Part shown: piece by piece, positions 13,031 through 25,010 of the stretch | Numbering within the stretch: the first letter of the stretch is position 1 | Layout of the letters: each line of letters starts with the position of its first letter | Assembly (NCBI GenBank): GCA_030549495.1 | Contig: JAUIRK010000907.1 | Coordinates: 496,001 to 560,000, forward strand | Length of the DNA stretch: 64,000 nt | Direction: 5' to 3' | Source: Nectonema munidae | Lineage: Eukaryota > Nematomorpha > Nectonematoida > Nectonematidae | Made by a program: the position numbers and the translations under genes | The notes under the pieces: generated by a model | Seen by the model: the letters and a program-made list of their open reading frames with translations, nothing else | Database searches by the model: none | What the model was told of the DNA's origin: nothing

Positions 13031-14400
13031 CTCTAGACCTTCGATCTCACTTAGTTGAATGTAGCTTTCAATGATGCAAGTCTCCCGGTTGTTGACATCT
13101 TCTGTTGGTTGAGATGCATCAATCTCAATGTACGCATCTTCATCAATCGGTTGTTCAGTGACTTCTATCACTTACCAAATTGTGCTATGCTTTTTTTACT
13201 TTATAGTAGTAATAAATATCCTTTTTCTTTTAAAACATAGGTTAGGGCATTGTATAGTATAGGATATATGAATCATTTTTGGTTTGTATTTTTTCTCTTA
13301 ATTGTTGGACATTGATTAACGTTTTTATGAAACATTTCTGTGGGGTGGGGGTCGATGTGAAGACAAATATTCCATGAAGGGGTCGACGGGTAAGAAAGTT
13401 TGCCGATCCCTGCTTTAGTATGTCGACATGTAGTTGAAATCAATTGTAGCGCATCTAGAATAGTGATAGATTTTACCAAGTCGGCTAATGTGTTTACAGT
13501 GTCTATCTTTGTGATAAGTTGCACCATTAACAATTTTCGATATTTTGCTTTGAACAAACGGATTACCCCTTTGTCAAGTGGCTGAATGACAGAAGTAGTG
13601 TTGGCTGGGAGAAACTTCAATGTGACAAGAGAAAGATCAGTTGTAACAGGTGTGTGAGAGGTCGCGTTCCAGAAATAGCAGGATTTTTCTTTTTTGCCTT
13701 TTCATCTCTTTATTAAGCTCCGTTAACGACATGGTGAAGATTTGATCCATGCTTTTTTATTGGAAGTGCACGCGACTGGCAGCTGACTAATTTTAACACC
13801 TCTCATGCATCTTGATTTTCTTGACTTTTCTATAACTATTGGTGTTTACTTTTCACCTGTTGCGCTGCATCCAAACATGACCGTCAGCCATTCTTTCGAA
13901 ATCTTTATGCGGCTGTAACTGCTTGATTTGGTTGGAAGAGTCACAGTTAAATGCATCTTGTACCTGTCAAGTATATAAGGAATTCTTTGAATCCAGCTTC
14001 TACTGTTTTTTCGTCTAAGACAGACTTTTCTCCTAAAAGCGAATAGGACTGTATGGAGTAGCGGGACTTCCAAGAACAAAGCCATCTGGCTGAAGTCTTA
14101 AAATCAAAATATTCCTTACCTAGTAATTTGCTGTATTCGGCTGCTTTGGCTTGTATGATTGGACCTGAAATTGGAAAAATTTTAGTTCGTGCTTGAGTGA
14201 AGCATTCATACATCATTTGATTCAACATGTTGAATTTACAATTTTTTTCAGGATGTTTCTTTTTTCCATCAGCGTTCTTTTTAAATAAATTTAGGTATGT
14301 GTCTGCTTTTTTCAGTATATCGCATACTCTGGGAATACCCATCCCATAGTTTTCGCTAAGTTTTTTTGCGTTGGCTTAGTGAAGGTTATTGATTCATTAA
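13031..14400 (-). pseudogene. Tigger/pogo transposase remnant
   Basis: Decayed pogo-superfamily transposase read on the minus strand. From about 14342 down it shows a CENP-B-type DNA-binding region (YGMGIPRVCDIL-like helix-turn-helix, then SGPIIQAKAAEYSKLLG and a W-x-x-x-W helix). A shifted frame at 13846-14085 carries RIKISKEWLTVMFGCSATG, the start of the DDE domain. Then 13273-13620 carries LPANTTSVIQPLDKGVIR, the hallmark DDE end of Tigger proteins. An acidic tail (13040-13171) follows. Frame changes and stops separate the blocks, and the Asp normally before NA(P/T)SH appears replaced by Trp, so it is inactive. The hAT MITE at 12642-13030 interrupts or abuts the C-terminus. Terminal repeats were not identified. 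Confidence 0.85.
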
Positions 14401-14940
14401 TCGAAATTTTTTTGCAAATCTAATTCGCAACTTACTCGTTTATGTTGAAGTGCAGACACCGTGATTAGAAAAATAGATAAAAAAAATGAAAACTTAAAAA
14501 CAAAAAAAAATTAATATGTCATAAAATTAAGCTGTTTTGCTGTGTGAATTGATTTGTCATAATTTAAAAACCAAGTGATGAAAAAAATTTGCACATTGTT
14601 ACATCAAGGATGATGGGAAAGTCTATTTAGTTTTCTCTTACACTAATTTCTATTTTCCTCTTATCTTACAATAATTTTAACTTAGAGCACGAGAAAGTCA
14701 ATTTCTATATAAAATTAATCTCTAACCTTTGAAAAAGTTGAAACAAAAATTAAAATTGATAAAGTGTGAATCAAACAAAAATATAAAGTCAATTTTTCAA
14801 AATTAGGTCAATAATGACAATTTCTAATAGTTTTTATTGAAAAATATTCAAAATAGCCTGACACTGATAAGAGCTTTGATACTTTGAATTCAAAAATTTA
14901 TAAAGAAGAAAAAGTTTAAATGAATAGGTTAATAAAATAT
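14401..14940. other. AT-rich spacer
   Basis: No feature recognised. It is AT-rich sequence between two Tigger remnants and may include the decayed end of the first. Confidence 0.4.
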
Positions 14941-15674
14941 GTAAGAGTAACCGCACCGCTGATTTGGCAACAATTTTACAAAAAAAAAATTCCATCTTAT
15001 TACAAACCATGTTGACTCACTCAACATTTCAATTAACTTATTCAACAATTAACTATCTCACACGCACAGAATTTCAACCAAGTAATACCATTTACACACA
15101 CGTATACAATTTCGAACAGACAATATCTGCATTAACAAACCCTTCAAGGATAGCCTAAAAGCCAAGTGGGCCAATTCGATAACTAATGGAGAAAAGGTAA
15201 TGACCCCTACAGGCAAAAGAAAAAGGTGGATCTACCTACCATTTGCCAGTGGATCTTAGATTGTTGGAATGAGATCCCAAAATCCATGATCCAATCTGCG
15301 TTTTAAAGTGTGGTATCAGCAACTTTTTAGATGGAACCCATGATGATTACTTGTGGGATGAGCATGAGATGGACCAGGAGGAATCTGTCTGGACTCTGAT
15401 GAGTTGTATTTTGACCCAAGAGGAATGGGACAATATGTTTGGTAATGATACAAAGAAAGATGGCTTTGAAAGTTATTATTAAACAATGCAAATATGTAAA
15501 ATATATAATTGATTGAAATTTTATAGCGAAATAAATAAAAAAAATTTTGAAACAGTTCACACTTCTTTATCATCGATTGCAACGATTCAACGTACACCCA
15601 CGCATAAGCCGCACCTCTGATTTGCCAAGAATTTCAGCGAAAAAAAAGTGCGGCTTATGCGTGGGTATATACGG
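14941..15674 (+). mobile_element. Internally deleted Tigger/pogo element
   Basis: A plus-strand pogo-type element reduced to its ends and the transposase C-terminus. The left end (about 14950) has CCGCACCGCTGATTTGGC, closely matching the CCGCACCTCTGATTTGCC at the right end. From 15130 the translation gives DSLKAKWANSITNGEK, then TICQWILDCWNEIPKSMI. After a +1 shift near 15302 it gives GISNFLDGTHDDYLWDE, the typical tail of Tigger transposases with the acidic LWDE ending. The right end carries a perfect 19-bp inverted pair, ACCCACGCATAAGCCGCAC at 15596-15614 and its complement at 15648-15666. The element closes at TATACGG before TA. The DNA-binding domain and most of the DDE core are missing. 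Confidence 0.75.
15596..15666. repeat. Perfect 19-bp inverted repeat (hairpin) in the Tigger right end
   Basis: Arms at 15596-15614 and 15648-15666 are exact complements separated by 33 bases. The arm CCCACGCATAAGCCGCAC is the kind of sequence found at Tigger termini. Confidence 0.85.
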
Positions 15675-16344
15675 TAATTATGAATATGTTGATAACGGTT
15701 TTATATTTATACTGAATGAGTATGAGAGTATACAGATTTGTAGAACATTTTATAAAAGTAAGTTAAAACAAGACGAATAAAGTGATAAATTTCATGAATA
15801 CTTTCAAAAAAAGTATAAATTTTGCAAGGATCATTTTTGCTAAAGTCATTTAAAACTTTTGGACAAAACTGGATTTATTGCGCTTCTTTGTTTGGTCACA
15901 TTTGTGTGCATGTGATATATACAGTAGTGTCATGGAAATTTTTTTCTATCACACGCATAGTTGTGAATGAGGTAAAAAAAAGGGCCAGCTCAAAGAGAGA
16001 AGGTTAACTTTTCATAAATGTTATCTAAGAAGTCACGCTTTGTGCATTAGTGTGCTTTTGCGTTGCGAAATTTGTGTAATCGTCACATTGTGAGTGAGAA
16101 AAGTGACAGAAAATGTATAGTACAGGGGAAGATAGGCCAGCTAGAGAGAGAAAGATTGCTCACGCACAATCCATGAAAACTTACTTCAGAGATTTTCTGA
16201 CATTCGATTTCTTGCCTGATGTGACTAAAAAATTAGAAACATAGAGGAAGTGAACATTTGAAACATTTCTGTATTGACACCTTTTGTAATTCCAATTTTA
16301 AAATCGCTTTAAAATACTTATTTTTTCCCCTGCCTTTAAAAATT
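15675..16344. other. Spacer between transposon remnants
   Basis: No gene recognised. The stretch at 16030-16170 (GTGACAGAAAATG, CACGCACAATCC) is less AT-rich and may be the decayed 5' non-coding part of the hAT that follows. Confidence 0.35.
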
Positions 16345-17500
16345 ATGCCAAAAACTGGGAAGTTTTCTTCACAAAAGTAAAAGAAATGATATTTAAACTT
16401 CCTGAAGAGTTTGCTTCAACTCCTAAAAATGAACTCTATTGCAAACTTTGTAATTGCATTCTTAAGCACAGAAAATATTTTTTTTGTTGAAAGTCATAGA
16501 AATACTGAAAAGCATTCAACTAAAAAGAATTCAAAATTTGATACTTCTTCTGTTAAAAAGTTTATTAGTGAAAATAACTTGTAAAGAAAGCAACAGAATC
16601 TTTTTTGTCAGCAAATATACCTTTAAATTAATTGAATCATCCTTCGATTAATGATTTGTTCAAATATATGGGGTACAGTTGTTCAAATTCAAATTCCTGT
16701 CGATATTACATTACAAGTAATATCAAAGAAAGTATCAAAGAAAAGGTAAAAACAGTGCACGCGCTACCTATATAATTTTGGGGCACGTGCCCCCCCCCCC
16801 CCTCTATTAATCTTTGCCCCCCCCCCCCCTAAAATTTTTGGTTTTGCCCCATGCACTTTTTAAAGGAAAAATAAATAAGGAAAATTGTAAACAATAATCT
16901 TATATAAATGCTGGTGTATGTGTATGTATAATATGAGATTTCTATAGGTTTTCATACAGAAGTACTTCATGCTTTTCAGCAAAGTAATATAGGATATAAA
17001 GTAATATAGGAAATAAATTTTTTAGAAATGTGTTTCTTTGCCCCATTTCAGCCCCCCCCCCTTGAAATTTAGCTTTAGCGTGGGCACTGGGTAAAAAGTC
17101 GTTTTACCATTTCTAGATGAGTCCTCGTTTGGAAATAAGTATTATGTAAATGTTTTGGTTGGAGTTTTAAGTTTACCAAAGAAAGGGTATTTAATTGTTT
17201 CTGTTTGCTGTTACTTCAGTAAATAGTCAAAATATTATTCAAATAGTTGATGACAAAATAAAGTACTTAGAAATAGAAAGAGAAAATTTTGTGCTTCTCA
17301 TTAATTATGCGGCTACCTACATGAAAAAAGCTAGAAAAAGGGTTAAAAATGTTGTACCCCTGTTTGTTTCATGTTTTTTGCTTAGCACATTTATTGCATA
17401 ACTGTTGCTTGAATGTGAGATCAAAATTTGAACGTGTAGATAATTTGATAGCTAGTATCAAATGTTGATAGTTAAGAATACTACAAAGCATTTTTTGGTT
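16345..17500 (+). pseudogene. hAT transposase remnant with BED zinc finger (CGGBP1-like group)
   Basis: The plus-strand hAT transposase starts at the ATG at 16345. The first block has NELYCKLCNCILKHRKYFF with a following H-x4-H-like segment, a BED-type zinc finger as in CGGBP1-related hAT proteins, then LNHPSINDLFKYMG. After a nested MITE (16753-17089) the frame resumes as LDESSFGNKYYVNVLVGVLS and, after frame shifts, as INYAATYM and FCLAHLLHNCCLNVRSKF, the H-x-x-H-containing catalytic region of this family. It breaks off near 17500, where LINE sequence begins. Stops and shifts mark it as dead. It is probably the host of both later insertions. Confidence 0.75.
16753..17089. mobile_element. 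hAT MITE with perfect 8-bp target duplication
   Basis: A 337-bp element bounded by CAGTGCACGCGCTA on the left and TAGCGTGGGCACTG on the right, imperfect inverted ends of hAT type. GGTAAAAA is duplicated exactly at 16745-16752 and 17090-17097. The interior has several poly-C runs and no coding potential. It splits the hAT transposase remnant, whose homology resumes on the far side. The undamaged target duplication suggests this is one of the younger insertions here. Confidence 0.88.
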
Positions 17501-18770
17501 ACAAAAGAAGTTCAAAAGAAGTTTGGTTACAACTTAATTCTTTGTTCAAATCAAAAAAAGAAAAAATTGATAAACTTGAGATTAATGAAGGCGAAATTAT
17601 ATATGATAAAAAATCAATAGCCAACAAATTAAACGATTTTTTTGTTTTGCCACACTCCTCCAAATCTGATAGATCTGTATTAATGAAGAAACAAAATGAT
17701 AAAAGTTTTAGTTTGCATTTTATAGATCAAAATGATGTTTTAAATGCAATAAACGAATGTAAATTGAAAATGACAAATGATGCTTATAGCATAAATCTTC
17801 ATCACTTACCATTAGTTTCAAATAGCTTTTATTTTATTTTATCAAAGTGCTTCAATACTTGTATTCAGTTTTCTGTTTTCCCATCGGCTTTGAAATTAAA
17901 TAAAGTTATTGCTGTTCCAAAAAAAGGTAACAATTATAAGTTGTCAAATTTTAGGCCAATTTCTGTAACCCCAGTTTTTTCAAAATTTTTTGAAAAGATT
18001 TATCAAGTTTCATCTTTTTTTTATCCAAAAGTAGTATATACTTTGACAAGCAGTTTGCTTTTAGACATAACTTCTCTACTGAATTACTACACAGTTTTTT
18101 AATTGATAAAGTTATATCCTATTTAGAAAACAAAAAAAAGCTGGATTAATCTTTTTAGATCTTACTAAGGCGTTTGATTCAATTTCTCATGAAATTTTAC
18201 TAGATAAATTTTTCATTTATGGGTTTTCTCATGCAAATATAGCTCTTTTTTTTCCTATTTGTATAACAGAAGACAATATGTCTCTGTGGATGATACAAGT
18301 TCTGATATCAGATGTTTGACACGAGGGGTGCCACAAGGGTCCATCCTTAGACCTCTGCTTTTTGTGTTATACATAAATGATTTGCACAAGTCTTCCAGTT
18401 TTTTTCATTTTTTAATCTATGCTGACGATGTGACGTTAATTTTTGATTATAATGCCTTGAACTTCGATATTTATCATACCAATCTCCATAGAGTTTACAA
18501 ATGGTTTCAGAATAATGCTTTGACCATTAATGCTAACAAAACTAAGGCAATGATTATATCCACAAGTAATAAGGTTGACCCTGTCCTATTTAATAAGAGT
18601 GGTGTATGCGTTGTTGATTGTTTCAATCTATTTGGTTTAAGCCCCTGGAAGCATTGAATCGGAAAGCACTCAAAATTGTTGTTAATTTAAATAAAATTTC
18701 ACACTCAAGCCATATCTTCAGAGAACTGGGATTGTTTAAAATAAAAACCTCTATAATTTGAAACTTGGAG
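17501..18770 (+). mobile_element. Jockey/CR1-like LINE fragment with reverse transcriptase
   Basis: A truncated non-LTR retrotransposon read on the plus strand. An open block at 17542-18102 carries the pre-finger region (KSIANKLNDFF) and FRPISVTPVFSKFFEKI. After a shift it gives FLDLTKAFDSISHEILLDK. The block at 18259-18657 has RGVPQGSILRPLLFVLYIND and the catalytic YADD. An internal deletion near 18645 joins it to a C-terminal piece containing HSSHIFRELGLFKIK. No apurinic endonuclease or ORF1 is seen, so it is 5'-truncated. The 3' boundary is unclear, because AT-rich sequence follows. The clade is uncertain, with jockey or CR1 most likely from the motif style. Confidence 0.8.
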
Positions 18771-20637
18771 TCTTTTTGCTTCACTGTCTAGGTCAATATT
18801 TTTACTGTAATTTATAACTGTTTTACTTTGCAATTTATCGCACTAAATTTCCTATTTTATTTTTTGTTTTTTCGAAAAGTAATATTTTCATTTTATATTA
18901 TGCAATTTAACTTGTTATCAATTTCAATTTTTTAAATTACAATGAGTAATTATTCTTTCATACCTTTTCTATATTGTAAATCGATTGCTTTCACTTTATA
19001 GTACACTCGTTCTTTTTATTCCTTTCTTCTCAAACTAAACTGATTTATTATGTTTATTCAATCTTCACTATAATTATTATTTTTTTCTCTTCTCTTTTAT
19101 TACCTTCAGCTCTTTACGCTTAGTCTTTCTTATTTTTTTTTATTTTTTTGCAACAAATCTATCATTCTGTTATATTATATATATAAAATACTTTGTTGCT
19201 TATATATTTCTGCTCTTTATTTTCATTTTCAGTTAAATTCCACTTTTAACACTGTTTGATCATTTCTTCTCCTCAATTTTATTTCATTGCTGCAAAGACT
19301 TTACCCTCGTAAATAATTTTTTTAACCCCCCTCCTTATTGTTCAGTAGGGTTTAAGAAACATTTCTTACAAAGAACTGAACCAGGTATTGCCCCTTTTAT
19401 GACTCCTTCTGATCTCCATGAAAGCATTTTATGCTTTAATTGTGTAGAAAACCTATGTTGGTTTGTCCACTTTACTATTCCAATAAGCTTGTCAAAGTTA
19501 TAAATTATAGTGAAAATATAATAAATGATAAAAATTTACAATCGATCAATTTACTCGGATGAACCCACCCTAAATCATCCAGTAAAAATATATGGTAAGT
19601 GTTTTCTTTCCAATTTCAGATTACGTTAGCATTAGGTTTGTTTTTCACGGAGAAGGCTTATTTTTAGGGCACGCATAGATCTATGAGTAAAAAAGTTTCA
19701 ATGATGTGATTCGAACCCAAGACATTCGTGTATAGAAAGAAGCTAGAAATAGACAAACTTAATCTCCAGCAAAACTCTAAATATAACAGTATAACATTTT
19801 AGAATTAGAGCAAGAACAATTAGAAATAATTGAACCCCTTCCTCTTACTTTCAGTTTTACAGTTGAGTATAAATTTATTTTTTTTATAAAATGATAACTA
19901 TACTGAAACAAAGCACACGAATAGAAACCTGCTAATTGCGGATACAGAGTAAGGTGTAAATATAAATAGTAGGTTTTCTTTATTCGATCATCATCACAGA
20001 TTTCACAGTGTTTGGTTAGTGATGGTGATCGAATAGAAGAGAGCTTACTACTTATATTTGAATAGAAATTTGAATCATATATGCGAAAATATTCATGAAA
20101 AACTTATACATTTGGTAATAATAAAAAAACCTCTGTTCTACTGGACCGATTACATATTGGTGAAAAGGATGTTTTTAGCCCATCGTCATTTTTACTTCCA
20201 AGTTTTTGAGAGAGTTTTTTCGTTTAAAAGTTCGCTACAATTTTAAAGTGTGCAATAATCTCTTAATAATAGTAACCAAAAAAACAAAGTTTTAATTCAA
20301 AGTTTTTTTTTCCTTCTTTAAATGCGACAAATTTCGCCCTGTTTGGGGAACTCTGAAATAATCAAAAAATTACTAAGAACTATATATACGATGCATTAGT
20401 AATAAACAAGTAAATATGAAAAAGAGAAAAATAAATTTTTTTAATAATTCTTTTTATTTGAAGTATTTTATTTTTCTTCTTTTTCAAAGTAATTTATAAA
20501 TGGTTATTAATTTAATTTGAATTACAAAAACGTGTTTTTTAAATGTTAAGGTAATTAATTCTATACTAGTAGTTCTATGTTGTTATTAGATTCAAATAAA
20601 GTTGAATCTGTTTTATTTTTTGACCGCTTCTTTCTAA
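18771..20637. other. AT-rich intergenic, possibly LINE 3' sequence
   Basis: No gene was seen. The T-rich stretch to about 19320 may be the 3' tail of the LINE or older sequence. A tRNA-like B box lies near 19709 on the minus strand and is noted separately. Confidence 0.35.
19700..19735 (-). repeat. tRNA-like B-box remnant (possible SINE)
   Basis: On the minus strand the sequence TGGGTTCGAATCACATC matches the tRNA T-arm/B-box consensus GGTTCGAATCC. I cannot fold a full cloverleaf around it. It is either a decayed tRNA-derived SINE or chance. Confidence 0.22.
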
Positions 20638-20700
20638 CAGGGGCGGATCCAGAACCTCGTTGAGTCGGGGCTAAAATTTTCAAAAATATTCTATTGTGGG
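20638..20700 (+). mobile_element. hAT-like terminus
   Basis: CAGGGGCGGATCCAGAAC repeats the left end of the element at 458 almost exactly, but the sequence downstream is different. It is the left end of a related element whose right end I could not locate. Confidence 0.45.
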
Positions 20701-21102
20701 TTCTTGATCAAAACATCCGAAAACAAAACTTCCCAAACCAAAAGGTCTGGAAATCAAAAATGAATTTATAAATTTATTTCATGATATATATTGAATTGTG
20801 TTAAATATATATACATATAAAGTTTATTTTCATTTGTAATATATGAATTTATGAATTCATTCTTATTAGAGTATCAATTACCTACTTATTTTATTAATAA
20901 ATTTTAACTAACTTTTTCACAGTAAAAAAACCTGGCATTTAAACACTTAAACCGGTTTCTAATTCTTTATTTTTTTACATCTCGTCTTCAATAGTGGCCC
21001 AAAAATTTTTTTGGATTTCTTTAAATTCTCACATTTTATTATAATGAAACTAATCAAAAAATATATATATACAAAATGTTAATCTTTTTAATTGTTTGTT
21101 TA
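20701..21102. other. AT-rich, probably transposon interior
   Basis: No coding content. It lies between the hAT-like left end and the possible end of the next hAT. Confidence 0.3.
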
Positions 21103-23087
21103 TAGTGCTTCCAAACTAATTTTTTTTTAACTATAAATTGATAAAATATCTTAGAAAATCTTTTTTTATTTGTCTTGGTTAATTTTATTTTATTTTTTAC
21201 GTTTTTTTGCTTTTATAATGCCGTTTAACCCTTTCAGGCACAATGGGACACCATGGTCCATTAGAATAAAAATCATCTGCTTTAAGTATACAAAAACTCA
21301 TTGTAAAAGAAAGCAGACGATAAATTTTGGAAATCCAATGCATGAAAGGAACTAGAAAATCTTCCAAATTTCAAACGAGAAAAGATTTACTACAAGCTTA
21401 AATGAATTATTTGACACTTTACATTTCAATTACTTAACTTTGAAGAAGATAAATTGTTTTCTTATCTCAAAAAAAGAAAGACAAGGCTGTATGGCATGTT
21501 TAGATTGCAATTTTTAGAATAATAGAAAAAAATAGAACGAAGAAATTATCCAAAAACAAATTTAGTGAAAAAAGAAAAAAACAAGAAAATAGCTAGCTAA
21601 TCCAGATTATAAACGGGATTTGGTAAATTGATACTATTTATCAAATTTTTGTAGATTAAGAAAAATAATGAGAAATTTCTTGGCATGCTACACGGCGTTT
21701 TATGGCCTCTAGCATATTTTTATTAATGAAAATTAATATGAAATTGAATCGAAAATCGAACAAAATTTTTTTTGTCAAAGAATACAATTATTCCAGCTTC
21801 ATTTCAAAAGCGGACATTTTTTTATTACAATAGAGTACTCTGATCTCTTTTCTTTCCAGCGCAAGATTAAAAGAATTCATATATTCAAATATGTTCACTA
21901 AAAATGATAGAAATATACGAAAACGGGCATCAGAAAAGTCAACATACATGTCTAGTTTGCCATCCAGAATTTGCTGGATTTCTTTCCATACTATCGCTTG
22001 GAAAATTTCCCTTTGGAAAGCCACCTAACGTTTGAGTGCATCAAGAGTTTTTCAAATTGAAAACAAACAAGATTTGAAGCATTTGTTTTAATGAAATACA
22101 CTGTTTTAATGACTTCATTGAAAACATTTTTCAACTCAATGGTGTTATGACTCGTTGCACTGGCTACTAATTACATCTGGAGATTTTTGCTTAGCGAGAT
22201 TCCGACTTAATACCATTGTTGTAAAAAAAAATTATTATCACTTTGTCAAATGTTTCTCTTGCAGTAGTTCTACTGCTGAGTTTCGTAAAATAATTGGCTA
22301 CCAAGTTCTTGTCATATACATATTGTACGTAAACACAATGCTGAGATAAGTTTGCAGCATCCATCGTTCCATCAATCTGCGCAAAAAAAGTTGAAAATCG
22401 AATTCCGAATCAATAAAACCACGCCTGACATTCATCAGACATCTCTCCTATTAGCCTTCTTACGGTATCGTTTAATTGGAAGATATGCTTCAACTTTACA
22501 ACTTCAGAACTTAACACATTCAATATATCTTTGCAGCAAGGTAATATCAACTGTTCTGCCATGTTGTGTGTCTTTTTGACAACAGATATTTTTTGAAACT
22601 TTTTAAACCATACTTAATATTTTGCAAAACAATTCCTATGTTATTTATCAAACATGTGCAATCGTTCAGCCAATAGTTTTGTTTACCGAACTTGAGTGCT
22701 TCACTACCAGCGCAAGCCTCACTACCGGCGCAAGTTTCACTTGACGGGCTTTAAAAAAGTGTTCAGAACACAAATGACACTTATGTTTCGCTTCCCCATC
22801 AGACTAATGTAGTAAAACGAATTTCAAGTGTGAATCGTCATATTTCATTTTTTAGCCATTAAGAAAAATGCACATTTACAAATTAGGGCTGAAAAGCAAC
22901 AAAAGAAAAATAATACTCAATTCCAAGACTAACTTATTTATTATTTTTAAATGTGTTTTTGGCAAAAATGGCAAATGCCCCAATATGGGTGCAATATTTT
23001 GCGAAAAAAACGATTAATTCAGTGTCCCCTTCTCGATCCCCATGGAACTTCTTCGCGGCACCGCGGACTCCAGTTTGAAAACCACTG
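21103..23087 (-). mobile_element. Degraded hAT element (ZBED5/SCAND3-like group)
   Basis: Read on the minus strand. The terminus at 23087 downward is CAGTGGTTTTCAAACTGGAG followed by TCCGCGG, a classic hAT end. Inside, 22740-22800 gives KCHLCSEHFFKARQ, a BED-like zinc-finger fragment. The open block at 21788-22024 gives FLSFLVNIFEYMNSFNLALE, which matches the helical region of ZBED5/FAM200-type hAT transposases. The middle (22030-22700) is frame-broken. The distal end may be TAGTGCTTCCAAACTAA at 21103, which resembles the first terminus at about 13 of 18 positions. I could not confirm an 8-bp duplication, so that boundary is tentative. Confidence 0.65.
21225..21260. mobile_element. Possible piggyBac-type terminus
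   Basis: TTTAACCCTTTCAGGCAC contains TTAA followed by CCCTTTC, like the MITE end at 35840. No partner end was found nearby. Confidence 0.2.
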
Positions 23088-23529
23088 AGTTAGAAGGCTG
23101 ATGCAATCAGAATTACAAACAAGGTAATTTGACTTGATAAAATCAGTGCAAGTTGTGGTGGGTTTGAGAGCTTACAGTGCAAGTATAATTTCGGGTAAAA
23201 ATGGTGGTTTGTTCATTGGACAAAAATTCTTTTATAATAGATTTTTAAAATTATAAAAAAAAGTTCGCCCCCTATTTGAGGATGTGCGCACCTGATTTGT
23301 ACAATAATAAATAACGATTGTGAACAAAAACTTCACAAATGATTTTTTGGAAAAAACTGATTTTTACCATTTCGATTTACACTTTCACCCATTTTTAGAC
23401 TGTAATGGGCAAAAAGGAGTACATGAAAAATATGGACGATATTGTTTTAAAAAATTATCTCAAATTTGAAGGATATTTTAGTGATCCCCAATCAAAAACG
23501 AATTTTTTGATTTAAATTTTTTGAGAAAA
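23088..23529. other. Spacer between the hAT remnant and the satellite
   Basis: No gene or clear repeat was recognised. Confidence 0.35.
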
Positions 23530-25010
23530 TTGAGTTTTTTATGTCAAACTCGATTGATAATTCCAAACATTCTTGCATCCTAATTGTGAAAATTAAGTCC
23601 TTAAATGAAGTGAGCATAGTAATAAAAAATATTAAAAACAAAAATATATTTTATTTAAAATATGAAAGTATGTTTATAAGATAATTACTAGTAGCATACA
23701 TCACAAATTCTATTTACATTTTGGCACATTTTTTAACAGTAATAGTCAAAACTTAGCCCAAAAATGGTACCAGCATGCTCAATTTAGTTAAAAAATATTT
23801 TACTTAGTGAATAAATGTTTTGTAGAAAATTTCCATGCAATCTAGCAAATTTGATTGACATGTTTACATCATAATTACGAAAATCGTGTCAAAGAATGAA
23901 ATCAGCATAGTGATCTAGTATAAAAATAAGAATATAAATAATATTCTAGGAAATAATCTTTAGTCGTTAACCACAAATATGATTGGCATTTTCACACTCT
24001 AATTGCAAAAAATGAGTCGAGAAATAAAATCTCCTTGCTCGATTTATTATTTAAAAAATATATATTTTATTTAAAATGTGGATAAATGTTTTGGAGACAC
24101 TTTTTATGCCATATAAACCGCAAATTTAATTCACACTTTTGGACATTTCCAAATCCTAATTGCTGACACTGAGTGGAAAAATGAAATCAACATGGTCGAT
24201 TTGGTATAAAAAATATGCTTGGTTTATAATTTAATTAATAACCTAGAGAAAATTTTCAAAAGTAACTGCCAAAATTGATTGAAACTTTCAGACATTAAGA
24301 CAACCTAATTGCAAAAAATGAGTCAGGAATTTTAATTAGCATGCTTGATTTTATTAATTTGAATAATAATCTAATATATAATTTTCGGTTGAAAACCACA
24401 AACTTAATTGACACTTTCAGAATTTTTCACATCCTAATTGTGATAATTTTGTACGGAAATGAAGCCAGTATTATTGATTTAATATAAAATTGTATTTTTT
24501 ATTTAAAACTTGAATAATATTCTTGGAGAAAACTTTCAGATTTAAACTTCAAATTGATTTATTAGACACTTTGACACACTAATTGTAAAAATTGAGTATG
24601 GAATTTAAGTCAGCATCATTGATTTAGTATAAAAATATATATTTTGATAATATTGAATAATATTTTTGGATTCAATTTTCAGACGTAAACCGCAAATTTG
24701 ATTGACACTTTCATAATTTTTCATAGCCTAAATGCCAAAATTGAGTACGGAAATAAAGTCAACATGATTGATTTAGTATTCAAATATATATTTCATTTAA
24801 AATTTTAATAATATTCTTGGAGAAAAATTTCAAACCAAAACCGCAAAATTTATTTTTACTTTTAATAATTTTAAGGTGTAAACCTCAAATTTGATTGACT
24901 CTTAGAAATTTTCACATCCTAATAGCGAAAACTGAGTCAGAAATCAAATCGACATGCTTGATTTGGTATAAAAAAATTAATTTTATTAAAAATTTAAATG
25001 AATGTTTTCG
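23530..25010. repeat. Diverged ~150-bp tandem satellite, about ten units
   Basis: A phrase recurs head to tail: CCTAATTG...AAATTGAGTC, then AAATGAAATCAGCATG, GATTTAGTATAAAAATATATTT, GAATAATATTCTTGGAGAAAA, AACCGCAAATTTGATTGACA and CTTTCA. The CCTAATTG-like anchor occurs near 23577, 23868 (CATAATTA), 24000, 24157, 24308, 24431, 24575, 24725 (CCTAAATG) and 24910, so units are about 125-185 bases. Units are diverged and vary in length through indels, which suggests an old array. No open frame runs through it. It ends about 500 bases upstream of SRPRB. Confidence 0.8.

Noticed and set aside
16777-16835. Poly-C runs as possible G-quadruplex regulatory sites
   Set aside because: They are internal to a hAT MITE and of the same type as the poly-C tract at 3865-3885, so they are better explained as part of repeats.
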